From Gammaproteobacteria bacterium (GTDB taxonomy: Bacteria; Pseudomonadota; Gammaproteobacteria; Eutrophobiales; Eutrophobiaceae): DNA of 44,686 bases. Each line of letters opens with the position of its first letter. The first letter of the stretch is position 1. A program made the position numbers and the translations under genes. The stretch spans positions 1 to 44,686 of the forward strand of contig JAJFKL010000048.1 of the NCBI GenBank assembly GCA_021773235.1, written 5' to 3'. This document shows, piece after piece, positions 29,243-38,781 of this stretch. The notes below the pieces were generated by a model that saw nothing but the letters and a program-made list of their open reading frames with translations, ran no database searches and was not told the origin of the DNA.

Positions 29243-32200
29243 ATGACGGACAAAACAGAACAAATCAAGCAACTCATGGCAGAACGCATCCTCGTGTTGG
29301 ATGGTGCTATGGGGACTATGATCCAGTCTTATAAGTTGGAAGAAGAGGATTATCGTGGAGAACGGTTCAGCGACCACCCTTGTGATGTAAAGGGAAATAA
29401 TGACCTCCTGTCACTGACTCGCCCCGACATCATAAAAGCGATTCATGGCGCCTATTTTGATGCCGGTGCCGATATTGTTGAGACCAATACCTTTAATTCG
29501 ACTTCAATCGCAATGGCAGACTACCAGATGGAAGATCTGGTCTACGAGCTTAATAAAGAAAGTGCTGCCCTCGCCCGTATAGTTGCCGATGAATTCGAAG
29601 AAAAGACCGGCTGCTTGAAGTTTGTCGCCGGTGTTTTAGGCCCAACAAACCGGACTTGTTCGATTTCACCGGACGTAAACAACCCTGGTTTTCGAAATGT
29701 CACCTATGAAGAATTAGTTGAGTCCTATACCGAGGCATTGCGTGGCCTGATTGATGGTGGTTCTGATCTGATTCTGGTTGAAACAATCTTCGATACTTTG
29801 AACGCCAAGGCAGCATTATTTGCTATCGATCAGTTTTACGAAGATCACCAGGTTAATCGTCCAATTATGATCTCAGGGACGATTACCGATGCCTCGGGTC
29901 GCACGTTAACAGGCCAAACCACAGAGGCCTTCTGGAACTCCGTCAGACATTCGAATCCACTTACAGTAGGATTAAATTGTGCCTTAGGTCCCAATGACTT
30001 ACGTCAATATATTGAAGAACTTTCTAGCTTTTCGCAGTGCTATATCAGCGCTCATCCAAATGCCGGATTACCCAATGAATTCGGTGAATATGACCTCGAC
30101 GCCGATCCGATGTCAGATCACATTAAGGAATGGGCTGAATCAGGATTATTAAACATCGTCGGTGGCTGTTGTGGTACTTCTCCTGGCCATATCAAGGCCA
30201 TGGCTAATGTGGTAAATGGCATTACTCCGAGACAATTACCTGATTTACCTATATATCAGAGACTCAGCGGTTTGGAACCCTTCAATATCACCCCAGAGGT
30301 GAATTTTGTGAATGTAGGTGAACGTACCAACGTCGCGGGCTCGCCTAGATTCCTGAAATTGATCAAAGAAGATGAAGATCTGGATGCTGCACTCGAAGTA
30401 GCACGACAACAGGTCGAAAACGGTGCACAGATAATCGATATCTGTATGGATGAAGGCATGCTCGAATCCGAGCTGCTAATGGCTGAATTCCTGAAATTGA
30501 TCGCATCTGAACCGGATATCTGCCGCGTTCCTATAATGATCGACTCCTCGAAATGGTCTGTAATTGAATCAGGACTACGTTGCGTCCAGGGAAAATGTGT
30601 TGTTAATTCGATCAGCCTGAAAGAAGGCGAAGAAAAATTTATTGAACACGCAAAACTAGTCAGACGTTACGGTGCTGCTGTCGTTGTCATGGCCTTCGAT
30701 GAGTCAGGACAAGCCGACACGACAGAACGTCGCTTTGATCTTTGTAAACGTTCATATGACATATTGGTCGACAAAGTTGGTTTTGCTCCAGAAGATATTA
30801 TCTTTGATCCAAACATCCTGACTGTCGCGACAGGAATGGAAGAACATAATAATTACGCTGTGTCTTTCTTTGAAGCAACACGTTTAATCAAAGAGCACCT
30901 GCCCCATGCCTTAGTCAGTGGCGGACTAAGTAACGTGTCATTTTCATTCCGCGGCAATAATCCGGTGCGTGAAGCAATGCATGCTTCTTTCCTCTATCAC
31001 GGCATTCAGTCTGGCATGGACATGGCGATTGTAAATGCCGGTCAACTCGGCATCTATGATGAGATTCCAAAAGAACTATTGGTATACATCGAAGACGTTT
31101 TATTAAACCGACGCGATGACTCCACTGATCGCCTCGTTGAATTTTCTGAAACAGTAAAAGGCGGGGCAGCGAAAGAAAAGAAAGTTGATCTCGAATGGCG
31201 CAAAGGCACTGTCGGAGAACGTCTGACACATGCATTAGTTAAAGGTATTGCCGATTACGTCGTAGAAGACACCGAAGAAGCACGACAACAAGCAGAAAAA
31301 CCAATACACGTTATTGAAGGGCCATTAATGGATGGCATGAATGTCGTTGGTGATTTGTTTGGTGCCGGCAAGATGTTTTTACCACAAGTCGTCAAAAGCG
31401 CACGCGTCATGAAGAAAGCCGTTGCCTATCTCATTCCTTATATAGAGGAAGAAAAAGGCGGTGGAGAGATACAAAGTAACGGCAAGATTATTATGGCCAC
31501 TGTAAAAGGTGATGTGCATGATATTGGCAAGAATATTGTTGGTGTTGTTTTACAGTGTAATAATTTTGAAGTGTTTGACCTAGGCGTCATGGTTTCCGCG
31601 CAAAAGATATTAGATGCGGCAAAAGAACATAATGCAGACATCATTGGCTTGAGCGGTCTAATTACACCATCGCTAGATGAAATGGTACACGTTGCTAAAG
31701 AAATGCAACGACAAGAGTTTAACTTGCCCTTAATGATTGGCGGCGCAACAACATCGCGTGCGCATACCGCAGTAAAAATTGATTTAGGTTACGACCACCC
31801 TGTCGTGCATGTGAAAGATGCATCTCGTGCAGTAGGTGTCTCGACCAAATTGATCAGTGCTGACATGAAAGCGGATTTTGTTAAAGAGATCAGCACAGAG
31901 TACGACACGGTTCGTGAACGCCATGCGGGCAAACAACAAAAGATTAAATGGCTAAGCATTGAAGATGCGCGCGAAAATCGCACGCCTATAACATGGAATG
32001 ACTACACGCCGACAAAACCAAAGCAACTCGGCATTACGGTTTTTGACGATTACCCATTAGAAGAATTAGCAGCAGGTCTCGACTGGACGCCGTTCTTTAT
32101 TGCATGGGAATTGGCAGGCAAATATCCAAGAATATTAAGTGATGAAGTTGTCGGTGAAGAAGCAAGCCGATTATTTGAAGATGCAAAGGCTATGCTTGAA

Positions 32201-32938
32201 AAGATCGTCAATGAAAAATGGTTTTCAGCAAAAGGTGTGTTCGGTCTCTTCCCGGCGAATTCAATAGGACATGATGATATTGATGTCTATGTCGATGATG
32301 ATCGTGAAGGCTTATTAACAACCATTCATTCACTAAGACAACAAACACAAAAACCACCAGGCCAACCTAACTTTGCACTGGCCGATTTTATTGCGCCTAA
32401 AGAAACGGGTGTTGAAGATTACTTCGGTGCGTTTGCTGTAGCTACTGGGTTTGGCATGGAAGACAGAATCAAAGCCTTTGAAGCCGATCATGATGACTAC
32501 AGTGCAATCATGCTAAAGGCATTGGCCGATCGTCTCGCCGAAGCCTTTGCCGAACATTTACATGTGCGCGTCAGAAAAGAATTCTGGGGCTATGCCTCAG
32601 ATGAAGTGCTTAGTAATGAAGATCTAATCAGCGAAGCCTATCAAGGCATCCGCCCTGCTCCCGGTTATCCTGCCTGTCCGGATCATACTGAAAAAGGATT
32701 GCTGTGGGATTTGCTGAATGTTGAAAAGAAAACTGGCATAGAGATAACAGAATCATTCGCCATGTATCCTACCGCTGCTGTATCTGGCTGGTACTTTTCT
32801 CATCCTAATTCAAGGTACTTTGGATTAGGTAAAATCAATAAAGACCAAGTCGAAGATTATTCACATAGAAAAGGAATGGACTTAAGACAAGTCGAGAGAT
32901 GGCTTTCACCTACTCTTGGTTATGATCCTGAGACTTAA
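29243..32938 (+). CDS. metH: Cobalamin-dependent methionine synthase (MetH)
   Basis: MetH moves a methyl group from methyltetrahydrofolate through cobalamin to homocysteine. The 1231-residue protein has all four modules. The first is the homocysteine domain with zinc cysteines in GLNCALG and GGCCGTS. The second is the folate domain ([13 protein letters not shown]). The third is the B12 domain, where DVHDIGKN places the cobalt-binding His at residue 759. The fourth is the C-terminal reactivation domain with [16 protein letters not shown], which binds S-adenosylmethionine. Length and order are those of E. coli MetH. It is preceded by a promoter and SAH riboswitch, and lies next to the B12 uptake operon that would supply its cofactor. 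The ribosome-binding site is weak, consistent with riboswitch control. Confidence 0.98.
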   Translation: MTDKTEQIKQLMAERILVLDGAMGTMIQSYKLEEEDYRGERFSDHPCDVKGNNDLLSLTRPDIIKAIHGAYFDAGADIVETNTFNSTSIAMADYQMEDLVYELNKESAALARIVADEFEEKTGCLKFVAGVLGPTNRTCSISPDVNNPGFRNVTYEELVESYTEALRGLIDGGSDLILVETIFDTLNAKAALFAIDQFYEDHQVNRPIMISGTITDASGRTLTGQTTEAFWNSVRHSNPLTVGLNCALGPNDLRQYIEELSSFSQCYISAHPNAGLPNEFGEYDLDADPMSDHIKEWAESGLLNIVGGCCGTSPGHIKAMANVVNGITPRQLPDLPIYQRLSGLEPFNITPEVNFVNVGERTNVAGSPRFLKLIKEDEDLDAALEVARQQVENGAQIIDICMDEGMLESELLMAEFLKLIASEPDICRVPIMIDSSKWSVIESGLRCVQGKCVVNSISLKEGEEKFIEHAKLVRRYGAAVVVMAFDESGQADTTERRFDLCKRSYDILVDKVGFAPEDIIFDPNILTVATGMEEHNNYAVSFFEATRLIKEHLPHALVSGGLSNVSFSFRGNNPVREAMHASFLYHGIQSGMDMAIVNAGQLGIYDEIPKELLVYIEDVLLNRRDDSTDRLVEFSETVKGGAAKEKKVDLEWRKGTVGERLTHALVKGIADYVVEDTEEARQQAEKPIHVIEGPLMDGMNVVGDLFGAGKMFLPQVVKSARVMKKAVAYLIPYIEEEKGGGEIQSNGKIIMATVKGDVHDIGKNIVGVVLQCNNFEVFDLGVMVSAQKILDAAKEHNADIIGLSGLITPSLDEMVHVAKEMQRQEFNLPLMIGGATTSRAHTAVKIDLGYDHPVVHVKDASRAVGVSTKLISADMKADFVKEISTEYDTVRERHAGKQQKIKWLSIEDARENRTPITWNDYTPTKPKQLGITVFDDYPLEELAAGLDWTPFFIAWELAGKYPRILSDEVVGEEASRLFEDAKAMLEKIVNEKWFSAKGVFGLFPANSIGHDDIDVYVDDDREGLLTTIHSLRQQTQKPPGQPNFALADFIAPKETGVEDYFGAFAVATGFGMEDRIKAFEADHDDYSAIMLKALADRLAEAFAEHLHVRVRKEFWGYASDEVLSNEDLISEAYQGIRPAPGYPACPDHTEKGLLWDLLNVEKKTGIEITESFAMYPTAAVSGWYFSHPNSRYFGLGKINKDQVEDYSHRKGMDLRQVERWLSPTLGYDPET

Positions 32939-32970
32939 AATAAACATCATTGTTGATTGGCATTATTGGA

Positions 32971-32988
32971 TTCAGTTGTATAACTGAA
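32971..32988. terminator. Hairpin downstream of metH, possible terminator
   Basis: TTCAGTT and AACTGAA form a seven-base-pair stem with a four-base loop about 30 bases after the metH stop. No T-run follows, so termination is uncertain. Confidence 0.3.
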
Positions 32989-33096
32989 ATCAATTGACAC
33001 TGACCCTTTTGATTTGTTCAGGAACAACTGCTTTTAAGAAGGGGATTAGAAATTCCTTTTCCATAAAATATTTATACCGAAAAGGTCTATTTTAGT

Positions 33097-33825
33097 CTAT
33101 ATCAAACCTGTCAATTCTTGATGAAAGTCAGCAAAACTTTGACATCCATTATTAACACAATAATCTATATCATCTTTAGTGATTCTTGATGTAATTGATT
33201 CTACTTCACCAAGTTTTTTTGAATAAGAACCTCCAGTAATACTCATAATTTTATCGAGAAAAACTGATGATTTATAGACTACGGTTTCAATATCATCCTG
33301 ACTCAAATCTATACCCAGATTTTCATGAATTGATTCAACCGTTAATCTAGGGTTTAATTTAGGAAAGATACTTGGCATAGATAACCACCATGACTCAAGC
33401 TCCATAACAGAAAATAAAAGACTAACTGAATCGCTATGTTCCATCCCATCAACTATATCTTTACAGGCATTGATGATTGTGTCATTTACTTCAGAATCTA
33501 TTTTTCCACCAGATAACTTATGATAAGTTTCGCAATATAAATCACGTAGCCCTATTAATCGTTCATATCCTTTAGAAAAATAATTCTTTTCATTCTCCTT
33601 AATATAACTTAGTACTTTTTCATCATTCTCTACATTCAATATAAAGAAATGGATGCTAGCATCTTTGTTGAGATACTCGAACGGGACTTGATCATGCGAA
33701 CCAGCACGGAGATGCAGGCACTCAAAACTAATTAAGTTTGGATCAAACAAATGGAATAAGATATTACGTAAAAAGATCAATTCAGCTTGACCTTCTACAA
33801 ACACACCAACCTTCCTTACCGTCAT
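33097..33825 (-). CDS. DUF4276-like TOPRIM-type protein, putative defence nuclease
   Basis: The 242-residue protein opens with VRKVGVFVEGQAELIFLRNIL. This is the VEGxxE motif (Glu11) that begins DUF4276 and other TOPRIM-like proteins. Later acidic positions are in GLRDLY (Asp95) and VMELESWWLSM (Glu142, Glu144, Trp146), the latter matching the E-x-W segment of DUF4276. Proteins of this kind pair with SMC/OLD-like ATPases in phage-defence systems, where they are the nuclease or effector. Here the partner ATPase gene ends six bases upstream, so the two are co-translated. The nuclease activity is inferred. The DNA is clearly more AT-rich than the flanking metH, suggesting transfer. Confidence 0.72.
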   Translation of the reverse strand: MTVRKVGVFVEGQAELIFLRNILFHLFDPNLISFECLHLRAGSHDQVPFEYLNKDASIHFFILNVENDEKVLSYIKENEKNYFSKGYERLIGLRDLYCETYHKLSGGKIDSEVNDTIINACKDIVDGMEHSDSVSLLFSVMELESWWLSMPSIFPKLNPRLTVESIHENLGIDLSQDDIETVVYKSSVFLDKIMSITGGSYSKKLGEVESITSRITKDDIDYCVNNGCQSFADFHQELTGLI

Positions 33826-33831
33826 AAGAAA

Positions 33832-34965
33832 TTATTGGTTATAAAAATTAGAAGAGAAAAAATCAAAATTACTCAAACCAGTAATTTCAAACTTTTCAAA
33901 TATATCTTTTGAATTATGATAATTTAAAAAATGAGCACGGCTTCCTTCTCTTTGCATGACAGACCAATACTGTAGAGGGACATTATTCATAACAAATCTA
34001 TCATTTGTAGTCATGACCAATTGGATAGAAGATTTTTCGGCCATCTTAATAAGCGACTTAATTAATTTAGTAGATCTATCAAAATCTAAACCTTCTCCTA
34101 TGTCATCAATCAAAATTAAACTAGCTTCACTAAAATGCTCAGAATACTTTAATTGGATAAACAAAGAAATTGCTCTAAATAAACCTTGTGAAATCTCTTG
34201 TTGTTCTACGATATGAGAATGTCCTTTCTCTACAATGTATATACCTTCAGGTTGTTGTGGCAGCGTTTGCTCAACTATCATATTACTTATTGGAGCAACA
34301 CCCAATTCGGTAATATCATAACCAATTTGATTTATTTCATTTATGATTTCTTTTGTGAATTCATCACCATTTTTTTTGATTCCTCGTTTTAGAAATCCCA
34401 CTGCATTAGTTGTTTCCTTAACATTTAAATTATCTTGTCTCTTATTTTCTATAAATACGGCTACCCTATCTTTTCCTAATGAAGAACCAAAAGAATAGTG
34501 TCTTGTAGATTTTCCCCAATTATACAAAAGGTCAAAATAAGGATGCTGTATTGAATCACGTCTTACTACACTGGCTAATAAAGATTCGGGAACCTGAAAA
34601 TCAATCATTGGCCTATTTTCTAGTGCCTCGGCGAGTATCTTACCTTCTCCATTCTCTCTTCTATCAAGAACTACAGTGCCATCAATATCCAAGAACTCTT
34701 TTTCAACTTTCTGATCAGAATAATTCAAAATATATCTTACTGATTTCTCATTATCGAGAAAATCAACATCAAACTGACCAGAATATGCTAGCTTTCTCTC
34801 ATCACAAAGATAATTAGACAATGCTGCCAGAACATTCAGAGTGCGGCTTTTTCCCGTAGAGTTTTTACCAACAATTAAATTTATCTTCCCTAAAGAAAAA
34901 GAATTAAGATGCCAATCATTACCGCTCTGAGTGTGCTGACTATATGACAGTGAACTTAAAAACAT
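33832..34965 (-). CDS. OLD/SMC-like AAA ATPase, partner of the DUF4276-like protein
   Basis: An ABC-type ATPase of the AAA_15/AAA_21 kind. Starting at MFLSSLSYSQ gives 377 residues, and this ATG has an AGGAAG Shine-Dalgarno six bases upstream. A TTG seven codons earlier would put that site inside the gene. Walker A is GKNSTGKS (33-40), the signature-like segment is QQEISQGLFRAISLF, and Walker B is LILIDDIGEGLDF (Asp287, Asp288). The usual H-loop is TTNDRF, with no histidine. The middle (about 90-220) is the insertion typical of such proteins. Together with the downstream gene it resembles the ATPase-TOPRIM pairs of OLD, Gabija and PARIS systems, but I cannot assign it to a named one. Confidence 0.85.
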   Translation of the reverse strand: MFLSSLSYSQHTQSGNDWHLNSFSLGKINLIVGKNSTGKSRTLNVLAALSNYLCDERKLAYSGQFDVDFLDNEKSVRYILNYSDQKVEKEFLDIDGTVVLDRRENGEGKILAEALENRPMIDFQVPESLLASVVRRDSIQHPYFDLLYNWGKSTRHYSFGSSLGKDRVAVFIENKRQDNLNVKETTNAVGFLKRGIKKNGDEFTKEIINEINQIGYDITELGVAPISNMIVEQTLPQQPEGIYIVEKGHSHIVEQQEISQGLFRAISLFIQLKYSEHFSEASLILIDDIGEGLDFDRSTKLIKSLIKMAEKSSIQLVMTTNDRFVMNNVPLQYWSVMQREGSRAHFLNYHNSKDIFEKFEITGLSNFDFFSSNFYNQ

Positions 34966-35348
34966 AAGTATCTTCCTAATTATCAAGACGTATTCTAGCT
35001 ACAAATTATAACAACTGTTATGGAATAAACTGAAAAATAAAAGCAGTAATTATTAGATTAAATATGGGAATAACAAAAATTAACGAATAATTGATTGTAA
35101 ATGTGCCAAATTGAGACTGTATGGACCCCAATTCAACCCCAAGTGAACAGGGTTTTGGCACAGAGCATGCGCCATAAGTGACTGTTTTATTTAATAGTGA
35201 AAGATTTCAGTTCAGTCTCATAACACTGGGGTCGGTACTTAAGACAGGGTATATATATTAACAAAAAATATACCCATTTCAGATGATTCTAATACCTATG
35301 AAAAGCACTATTATTTTGAGTAAGAATTTGTTAAAGGATGGCGCGAAT
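34966..35348. other. AT-rich intergenic region between two accessory modules
   Basis: This gap separates the defence-like pair (minus) from the secreted metalloprotease gene (plus). It contains the left copy of the 51-bp direct repeat (35186-35236) but no convincing gene. Segments such as TGGACCCCAATTCAACCCC (35121-35139) look like worn mobile-element ends. The promoters of both neighbours must lie here. Confidence 0.5.
35186..35236 (+). repeat. Left copy of 51-bp imperfect direct repeat
   Basis: Aligned with 38782-38832 by eye, this segment differs at about six of 51 positions. The best-conserved part is TTCAGTTCAGTCTCATAAC followed by CTGG and GTCGGT. The two copies are in the same orientation and bracket 3.5 kb of unrelated accessory genes. 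Confidence 0.85.
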
Positions 35349-35966
35349 ATGAATTTCAAATATATATTAGCAATAACATTTTTATTAATTAGCAGTACTT
35401 CCTCTGCTGGCGGTCCTCCTGGTGGAATGCGGTGTCAATTAGGAGTATCACCACCTGGACAGCAATATTCCCCAGCCTATGATCAACCGCCTACACAATA
35501 TGCACTAAACGAGTTGAACACAATATACGGTGCCCTTTGCCCCCCACCTAATGGTTGCGGTACTTATTTTTTAACACTAAATAATACTGCTCCCAATGCG
35601 CTAGCAATGGCTGTAGGTCCAGGTCAAACAAAAATAGCTTATAATCCAAATTTTATGGGCCAAGTGTTTGCGCAATTTGGTCCAGGCGCTTCATTTGGAA
35701 TACTCGCACACGAATTTGGACATCATATTGACTTCCATACAACTCCTCCATGGATGAATAACGCTTGGTCACGTGAATTAAAAGCGGATTCATGGGCGGG
35801 GTGTGCATTAGCTAAAGTTGGGTTAGGACCAAATCAGATTCAAAACGCACTTTATGCTATTGCAGCTTATCCGTCTCCAACGCACCCTGGGTGGCCGCAA
35901 CGCATTCAGGCAGTACAGACAGGTTTTACAAGTTGTGGAGGTCAATGGTCAAATAATTTTAATTGA
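35349..35966 (+). CDS. Secreted M48-like zinc metalloprotease
   Basis: From the ATG at 35349 (AAGGA upstream) the protein has 205 residues with a clean signal peptide (FKYILAITFLLISSTSSA). The zinc motif HEFGHH is at residues 121-126, the probable third ligand is Glu143 in SRELKADSWAG, and the late motif THPGWPQRI (178-186) matches the HPxxxxR element of M48 peptidases. Six cysteines suit a periplasmic or secreted protein. The N-terminal part is rich in Pro and Gly. It is the first gene after the left 51-bp repeat. No partner or inhibitor is recognisable next to it, and the target is unknown. Confidence 0.8.
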   Translation: MNFKYILAITFLLISSTSSAGGPPGGMRCQLGVSPPGQQYSPAYDQPPTQYALNELNTIYGALCPPPNGCGTYFLTLNNTAPNALAMAVGPGQTKIAYNPNFMGQVFAQFGPGASFGILAHEFGHHIDFHTTPPWMNNAWSRELKADSWAGCALAKVGLGPNQIQNALYAIAAYPSPTHPGWPQRIQAVQTGFTSCGGQWSNNFN

Positions 35967-36119
35967 TTTTACAACTTAATTCGTTCGTTAGATAACATCT
36001 GCGGTAATTACATAGTCTGCTGAATGTCTCGTTAGATATGGTGACATTTTACCAGTTCACAATGAGCGCAACTTTAATACAGTAATACAATTCACCTTAA
36101 ATGTGTTGAGGGAGAAAAT

Positions 36120-36758
36120 ATGTTTTTAAATAATTTAAAGCATGGACGTATTTTTCCAAGAAGTTATATTTTAATAATTACAATTTCTGCTTTTTCAGGG
36201 ACAGTGTTAGCAATATCTGCCAATAACGTAGAAAGAGTTGCAAAAAGTCTCAAGTCATTTAGTTATAGAATTGGAGCTGAAGAAGTCAGCGTGGCATATG
36301 GTTATTTAACATTAAGAATTATTGATAGCGATTCGTCAGATTCAGATGACTGTTTTAAGTCGGTTGGGTGTGATTCTATTAAAAGAGATGCTGATGATAT
36401 AGAAATAAAATTATTAGATGAACGCATATATAAAAGTGATGGAAGTGAACTTCGAGTCAGAGATAGTGTAAAAGTTGATTTTTTAAGTTTGCCTGAACCA
36501 GAGGTGAAATATGATGAGAGTACAGTGCCTAATATATATAAGATTTGTTGGACTTTCTCAGAGGATTTGGTAAAGCGATCTTTTAAAGAGTTAACTGGAG
36601 GCTATTCAGAAAAAAAATACACTGACCATATTTGCTTTGTACAACCTAATAAATTTAAAAGACTTAGAGAGCTAAAACAAGCTCTGGAAGAACTTGCTGC
36701 CGAATATGATGGCACAGCAGAAACAGATGGAATTGATAGAACAATTCCGCGAGGTTGA
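36120..36758 (+). CDS. Unrecognised protein with an N-terminal membrane or signal segment
   Basis: I do not recognise this 212-residue protein. It starts with a strong GAGGGAG ribosome-binding site. A basic N-terminus (NNLKHGRIFPRS) is followed by one hydrophobic segment (YILIITISAFSGTVLAIS), which is either a signal peptide or an anchor. The rest is polar, with an acidic serine/aspartate patch (DSDSSDSDDC), three further cysteines and a predicted helical, charged C-terminus (KRLRELKQALEELAAEYDG). It is probably exported or periplasmic. It lies between the secreted metalloprotease and the alpha/beta hydrolase in the repeat-bracketed block. Confidence 0.65.
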   Translation: MFLNNLKHGRIFPRSYILIITISAFSGTVLAISANNVERVAKSLKSFSYRIGAEEVSVAYGYLTLRIIDSDSSDSDDCFKSVGCDSIKRDADDIEIKLLDERIYKSDGSELRVRDSVKVDFLSLPEPEVKYDESTVPNIYKICWTFSEDLVKRSFKELTGGYSEKKYTDHICFVQPNKFKRLRELKQALEELAAEYDGTAETDGIDRTIPRG

Positions 36759-36873
36759 TGAGGTGAATATTGCGAACAGCACTTTTGCCGACTATCAAAT
36801 ATTATTTTTTCAGTAAATACAATGGATGGTAATTCTCGCCTCATTGTTTCTGTCATTTAGGAAACTCATGTCC

Positions 36874-36977
36874 ACCAAATTAAATTAATTCCTGTTAGAT
36901 AAGGATGAGTCATTAAAAATATTGTATAAATTATGCATCCACCTATTACAGTAATGACATCATTCTTTACAGAAACA
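36874..36977 (-). pseudogene. Remnant of the 3' end of an nnrU-like gene
   Basis: On the minus strand this segment encodes VSVKNDVITVIGG and then an HPYLTGINLI ending. It closely follows the last 34 residues of the intact NnrU-family protein at 38988-39548. Nucleotide identity to 38984-39089 is roughly 75% with no gaps. Upstream of the VSV codons the similarity stops abruptly, and the sequence becomes the ribosome-binding site of the next plus-strand gene. It is a decayed paralogue, not a recent copy. Confidence 0.8.
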
Positions 36978-36990
36978 AAGGAGATGTCAC

Positions 36991-37947
36991 ATGTTAATTA
37001 TTACAAATAGAGTTATTAATAAATCAAACTTTAAGAATGGAACAGGAGATCATAAAGCCTTTGGTGATGGGGTTAATTCCAAAGGGCCAAATGAGGTTCG
37101 GCTTGCAACAGCCAATAAAGTTGGTGGAAAGTGGCAGGTAGAATTAGTAAAAGAACCATCAGTAATCACCGAAAAAAATATTCCGTCACAAAAGCAATTT
37201 TTGAAAATCCGAGAAAAATTAACTTCAGAAAAGAAAAATTGTGTATTTTTTGTTCACGGATTTAATCAGTCTTTTAAAAAAAACTTGGAGAAAAGTCTAG
37301 CACTGGAAGAAGAACATGGCGTTGAAGTCATAGCGTTTTCCTGGCCTTCTAACCCAGGTGGATTTAAAACTAAAGAATATCGCCATGCTAAGCGAACTGC
37401 TAGAGCATCTATGGGCGCTCTAGATTCTACACTGGAAAAGCTCTGTAGCTATCTAAAAGAGCCTTTTAATAGAGCGGCTTTAGAGGCTTGTAATATTAAG
37501 TTTTCGTTAATGACATACAGTCTCGGCAACTACTTATTTCAGAATTATATAGTAGATTCGGCTTATGAAAATGAAACTGCCTTATTTGATAATGTTGTTC
37601 TTTGTCAAGCTGATGTAGACAACAAAGGGCATGCATCTTGGGTTGATTTAATTGAAACCGGAAAAAGAGTTTATGTAACAATTAATGAAAATGATTGGGT
37701 TTTGAAGTGGTCAGATGCTAATTTCCAAAAAGACCGGCTTGGGAGAACGGCAAAGAATCTTAACTCTAGCAATGCTATCTATTTTGATTTTACTGATGGA
37801 AAGGGGGTTGGTAAGACACACGGTGTTTTTTATAAAAAAACAAACCCTGTGGTAAAGGAATTTTTTACAAAGGTTTTAAATGGAGGGCGAGGCGATGATG
37901 TGGAAGGTATGTCTTATCATGCTCGTTCAAACTCTTATAGATTTTAG
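36991..37947 (+). CDS. Alpha/beta hydrolase, DUF900 type
   Basis: A 318-residue cytoplasmic protein with an AAAGGAG site before its ATG. It has the DUF900-like pattern: CVFFVHGFNQSF (oxyanion strand), VEVIAFSWPSNPGG, and the nucleophile elbow MTYSLGNYLF with Ser177 in place of the common HSMGN. This is followed by YVTINENDWVL (acid region) and a late GKTHGVF that may supply the histidine. The family is esterase or lipase-like, but natural substrates are not known. There is no signal peptide. It lies directly after the nnrU remnant, which suggests it was inserted there. It may act with its neighbours, or may simply be a separate cargo gene. Confidence 0.82.
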   Translation: MLIITNRVINKSNFKNGTGDHKAFGDGVNSKGPNEVRLATANKVGGKWQVELVKEPSVITEKNIPSQKQFLKIREKLTSEKKNCVFFVHGFNQSFKKNLEKSLALEEEHGVEVIAFSWPSNPGGFKTKEYRHAKRTARASMGALDSTLEKLCSYLKEPFNRAALEACNIKFSLMTYSLGNYLFQNYIVDSAYENETALFDNVVLCQADVDNKGHASWVDLIETGKRVYVTINENDWVLKWSDANFQKDRLGRTAKNLNSSNAIYFDFTDGKGVGKTHGVFYKKTNPVVKEFFTKVLNGGRGDDVEGMSYHARSNSYRF

Positions 37948-38030
37948 GGTAAGATCAGACGCGCGAAAGTGCACCTCTTCTTGAGGCGTTACTTCCGCAT
38001 ATGGCCGTTGCCAGAAACTGGAGCTACTCA

Positions 38031-38708
38031 ATGAAAGATATTTTTGAAGCCATACTGAAATATATTCCAGCGTATCTAGATGAGTTGATCTCCTTGCTGG
38101 TTAAACCAAAATCCTTTATAGGCAGAAAGAACCGATACAATCTAGATTCCAATTTTATTAATGCGCTCGTATTTCTTGGGATTTCAATGTCATTGGCTTG
38201 GCTACTGCAAGCGCAACTAATTGGCAGCGATGACTTTATTAGTCAGTTTATCTCCGCGCTAGTTCGAGTGCTGTTCCTCGTTGTGCTGTACTCCGCCGTG
38301 TTGCGGTTAAGTTGGAGAATCGTTGGCGGAAAAGCGGGTCTCAAAGCATTCATGATTACATACGCTTATTATACGGGAGTCGTGATTATTATTATCGTTC
38401 TGTTCGCATTGGTCGGACAGGGGATAATCAAAACTTTCTCACCTGATTTATACGAAGTCATAAGAGCAAATGATCCAGTGGCGATTTCTGATGCGGCACC
38501 ATTTAACGATCAATGGTTCGTGACAGGGTTTGTTATGACTGTAGTTGGAATCGTGGCGGCTTCCATTTGGGCATTTGTAGGGTGGGGCGCGTACCGGCAA
38601 TTAAACAATTTGACGAAAAGAAAGTCGTTCATCGCAATGTTTCTTACTGGGCTTTTTTCTATTCCGATACAAGTGGCTATGTTTTTCATTACTAAAGCTA
38701 CATCTTAG
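38031..38708 (+). CDS. Yip1-domain-like multi-spanning membrane protein
   Basis: The ATG at 38031 follows a GGAG site by seven bases. The longer frame from 38001 adds ten residues without a ribosome-binding site. The 225-residue protein has about five membrane helices (segments starting FINALVFLGISMSLAWLL, VLFLVVLYSAVLRLSW, FMITYAYYTGVVIIIIV, FVTGFVMTVVGIVAASIW and FIAMFLTGLFSIPIQVAM). Its N-terminus resembles Yip1-family proteins (LVKPKSFIGRKN). Function is unknown. It is the last gene of the block, and the right 51-bp repeat lies just behind it. Confidence 0.75.
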   Translation: MKDIFEAILKYIPAYLDELISLLVKPKSFIGRKNRYNLDSNFINALVFLGISMSLAWLLQAQLIGSDDFISQFISALVRVLFLVVLYSAVLRLSWRIVGGKAGLKAFMITYAYYTGVVIIIIVLFALVGQGIIKTFSPDLYEVIRANDPVAISDAAPFNDQWFVTGFVMTVVGIVAASIWAFVGWGAYRQLNNLTKRKSFIAMFLTGLFSIPIQVAMFFITKATS

Positions 38709-38781
38709 TGGTACTAGAGCAAGGATGGAACCATCTAATTAATCGCTGCAATGGATAAAATATCTGCGTTTTTTCATCCCG

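Noticed and set aside
33956-34817. Plus-strand frames opposite the ATPase gene
   Set aside because: They are antisense to the Walker-motif-bearing ATPase, and have no start signals or family similarity.
36602-36856. An 84-residue minus-strand frame overlapping the end of the 36120 gene
   Set aside because: It is largely antisense to a gene with a strong ribosome-binding site and has no recognisable features.
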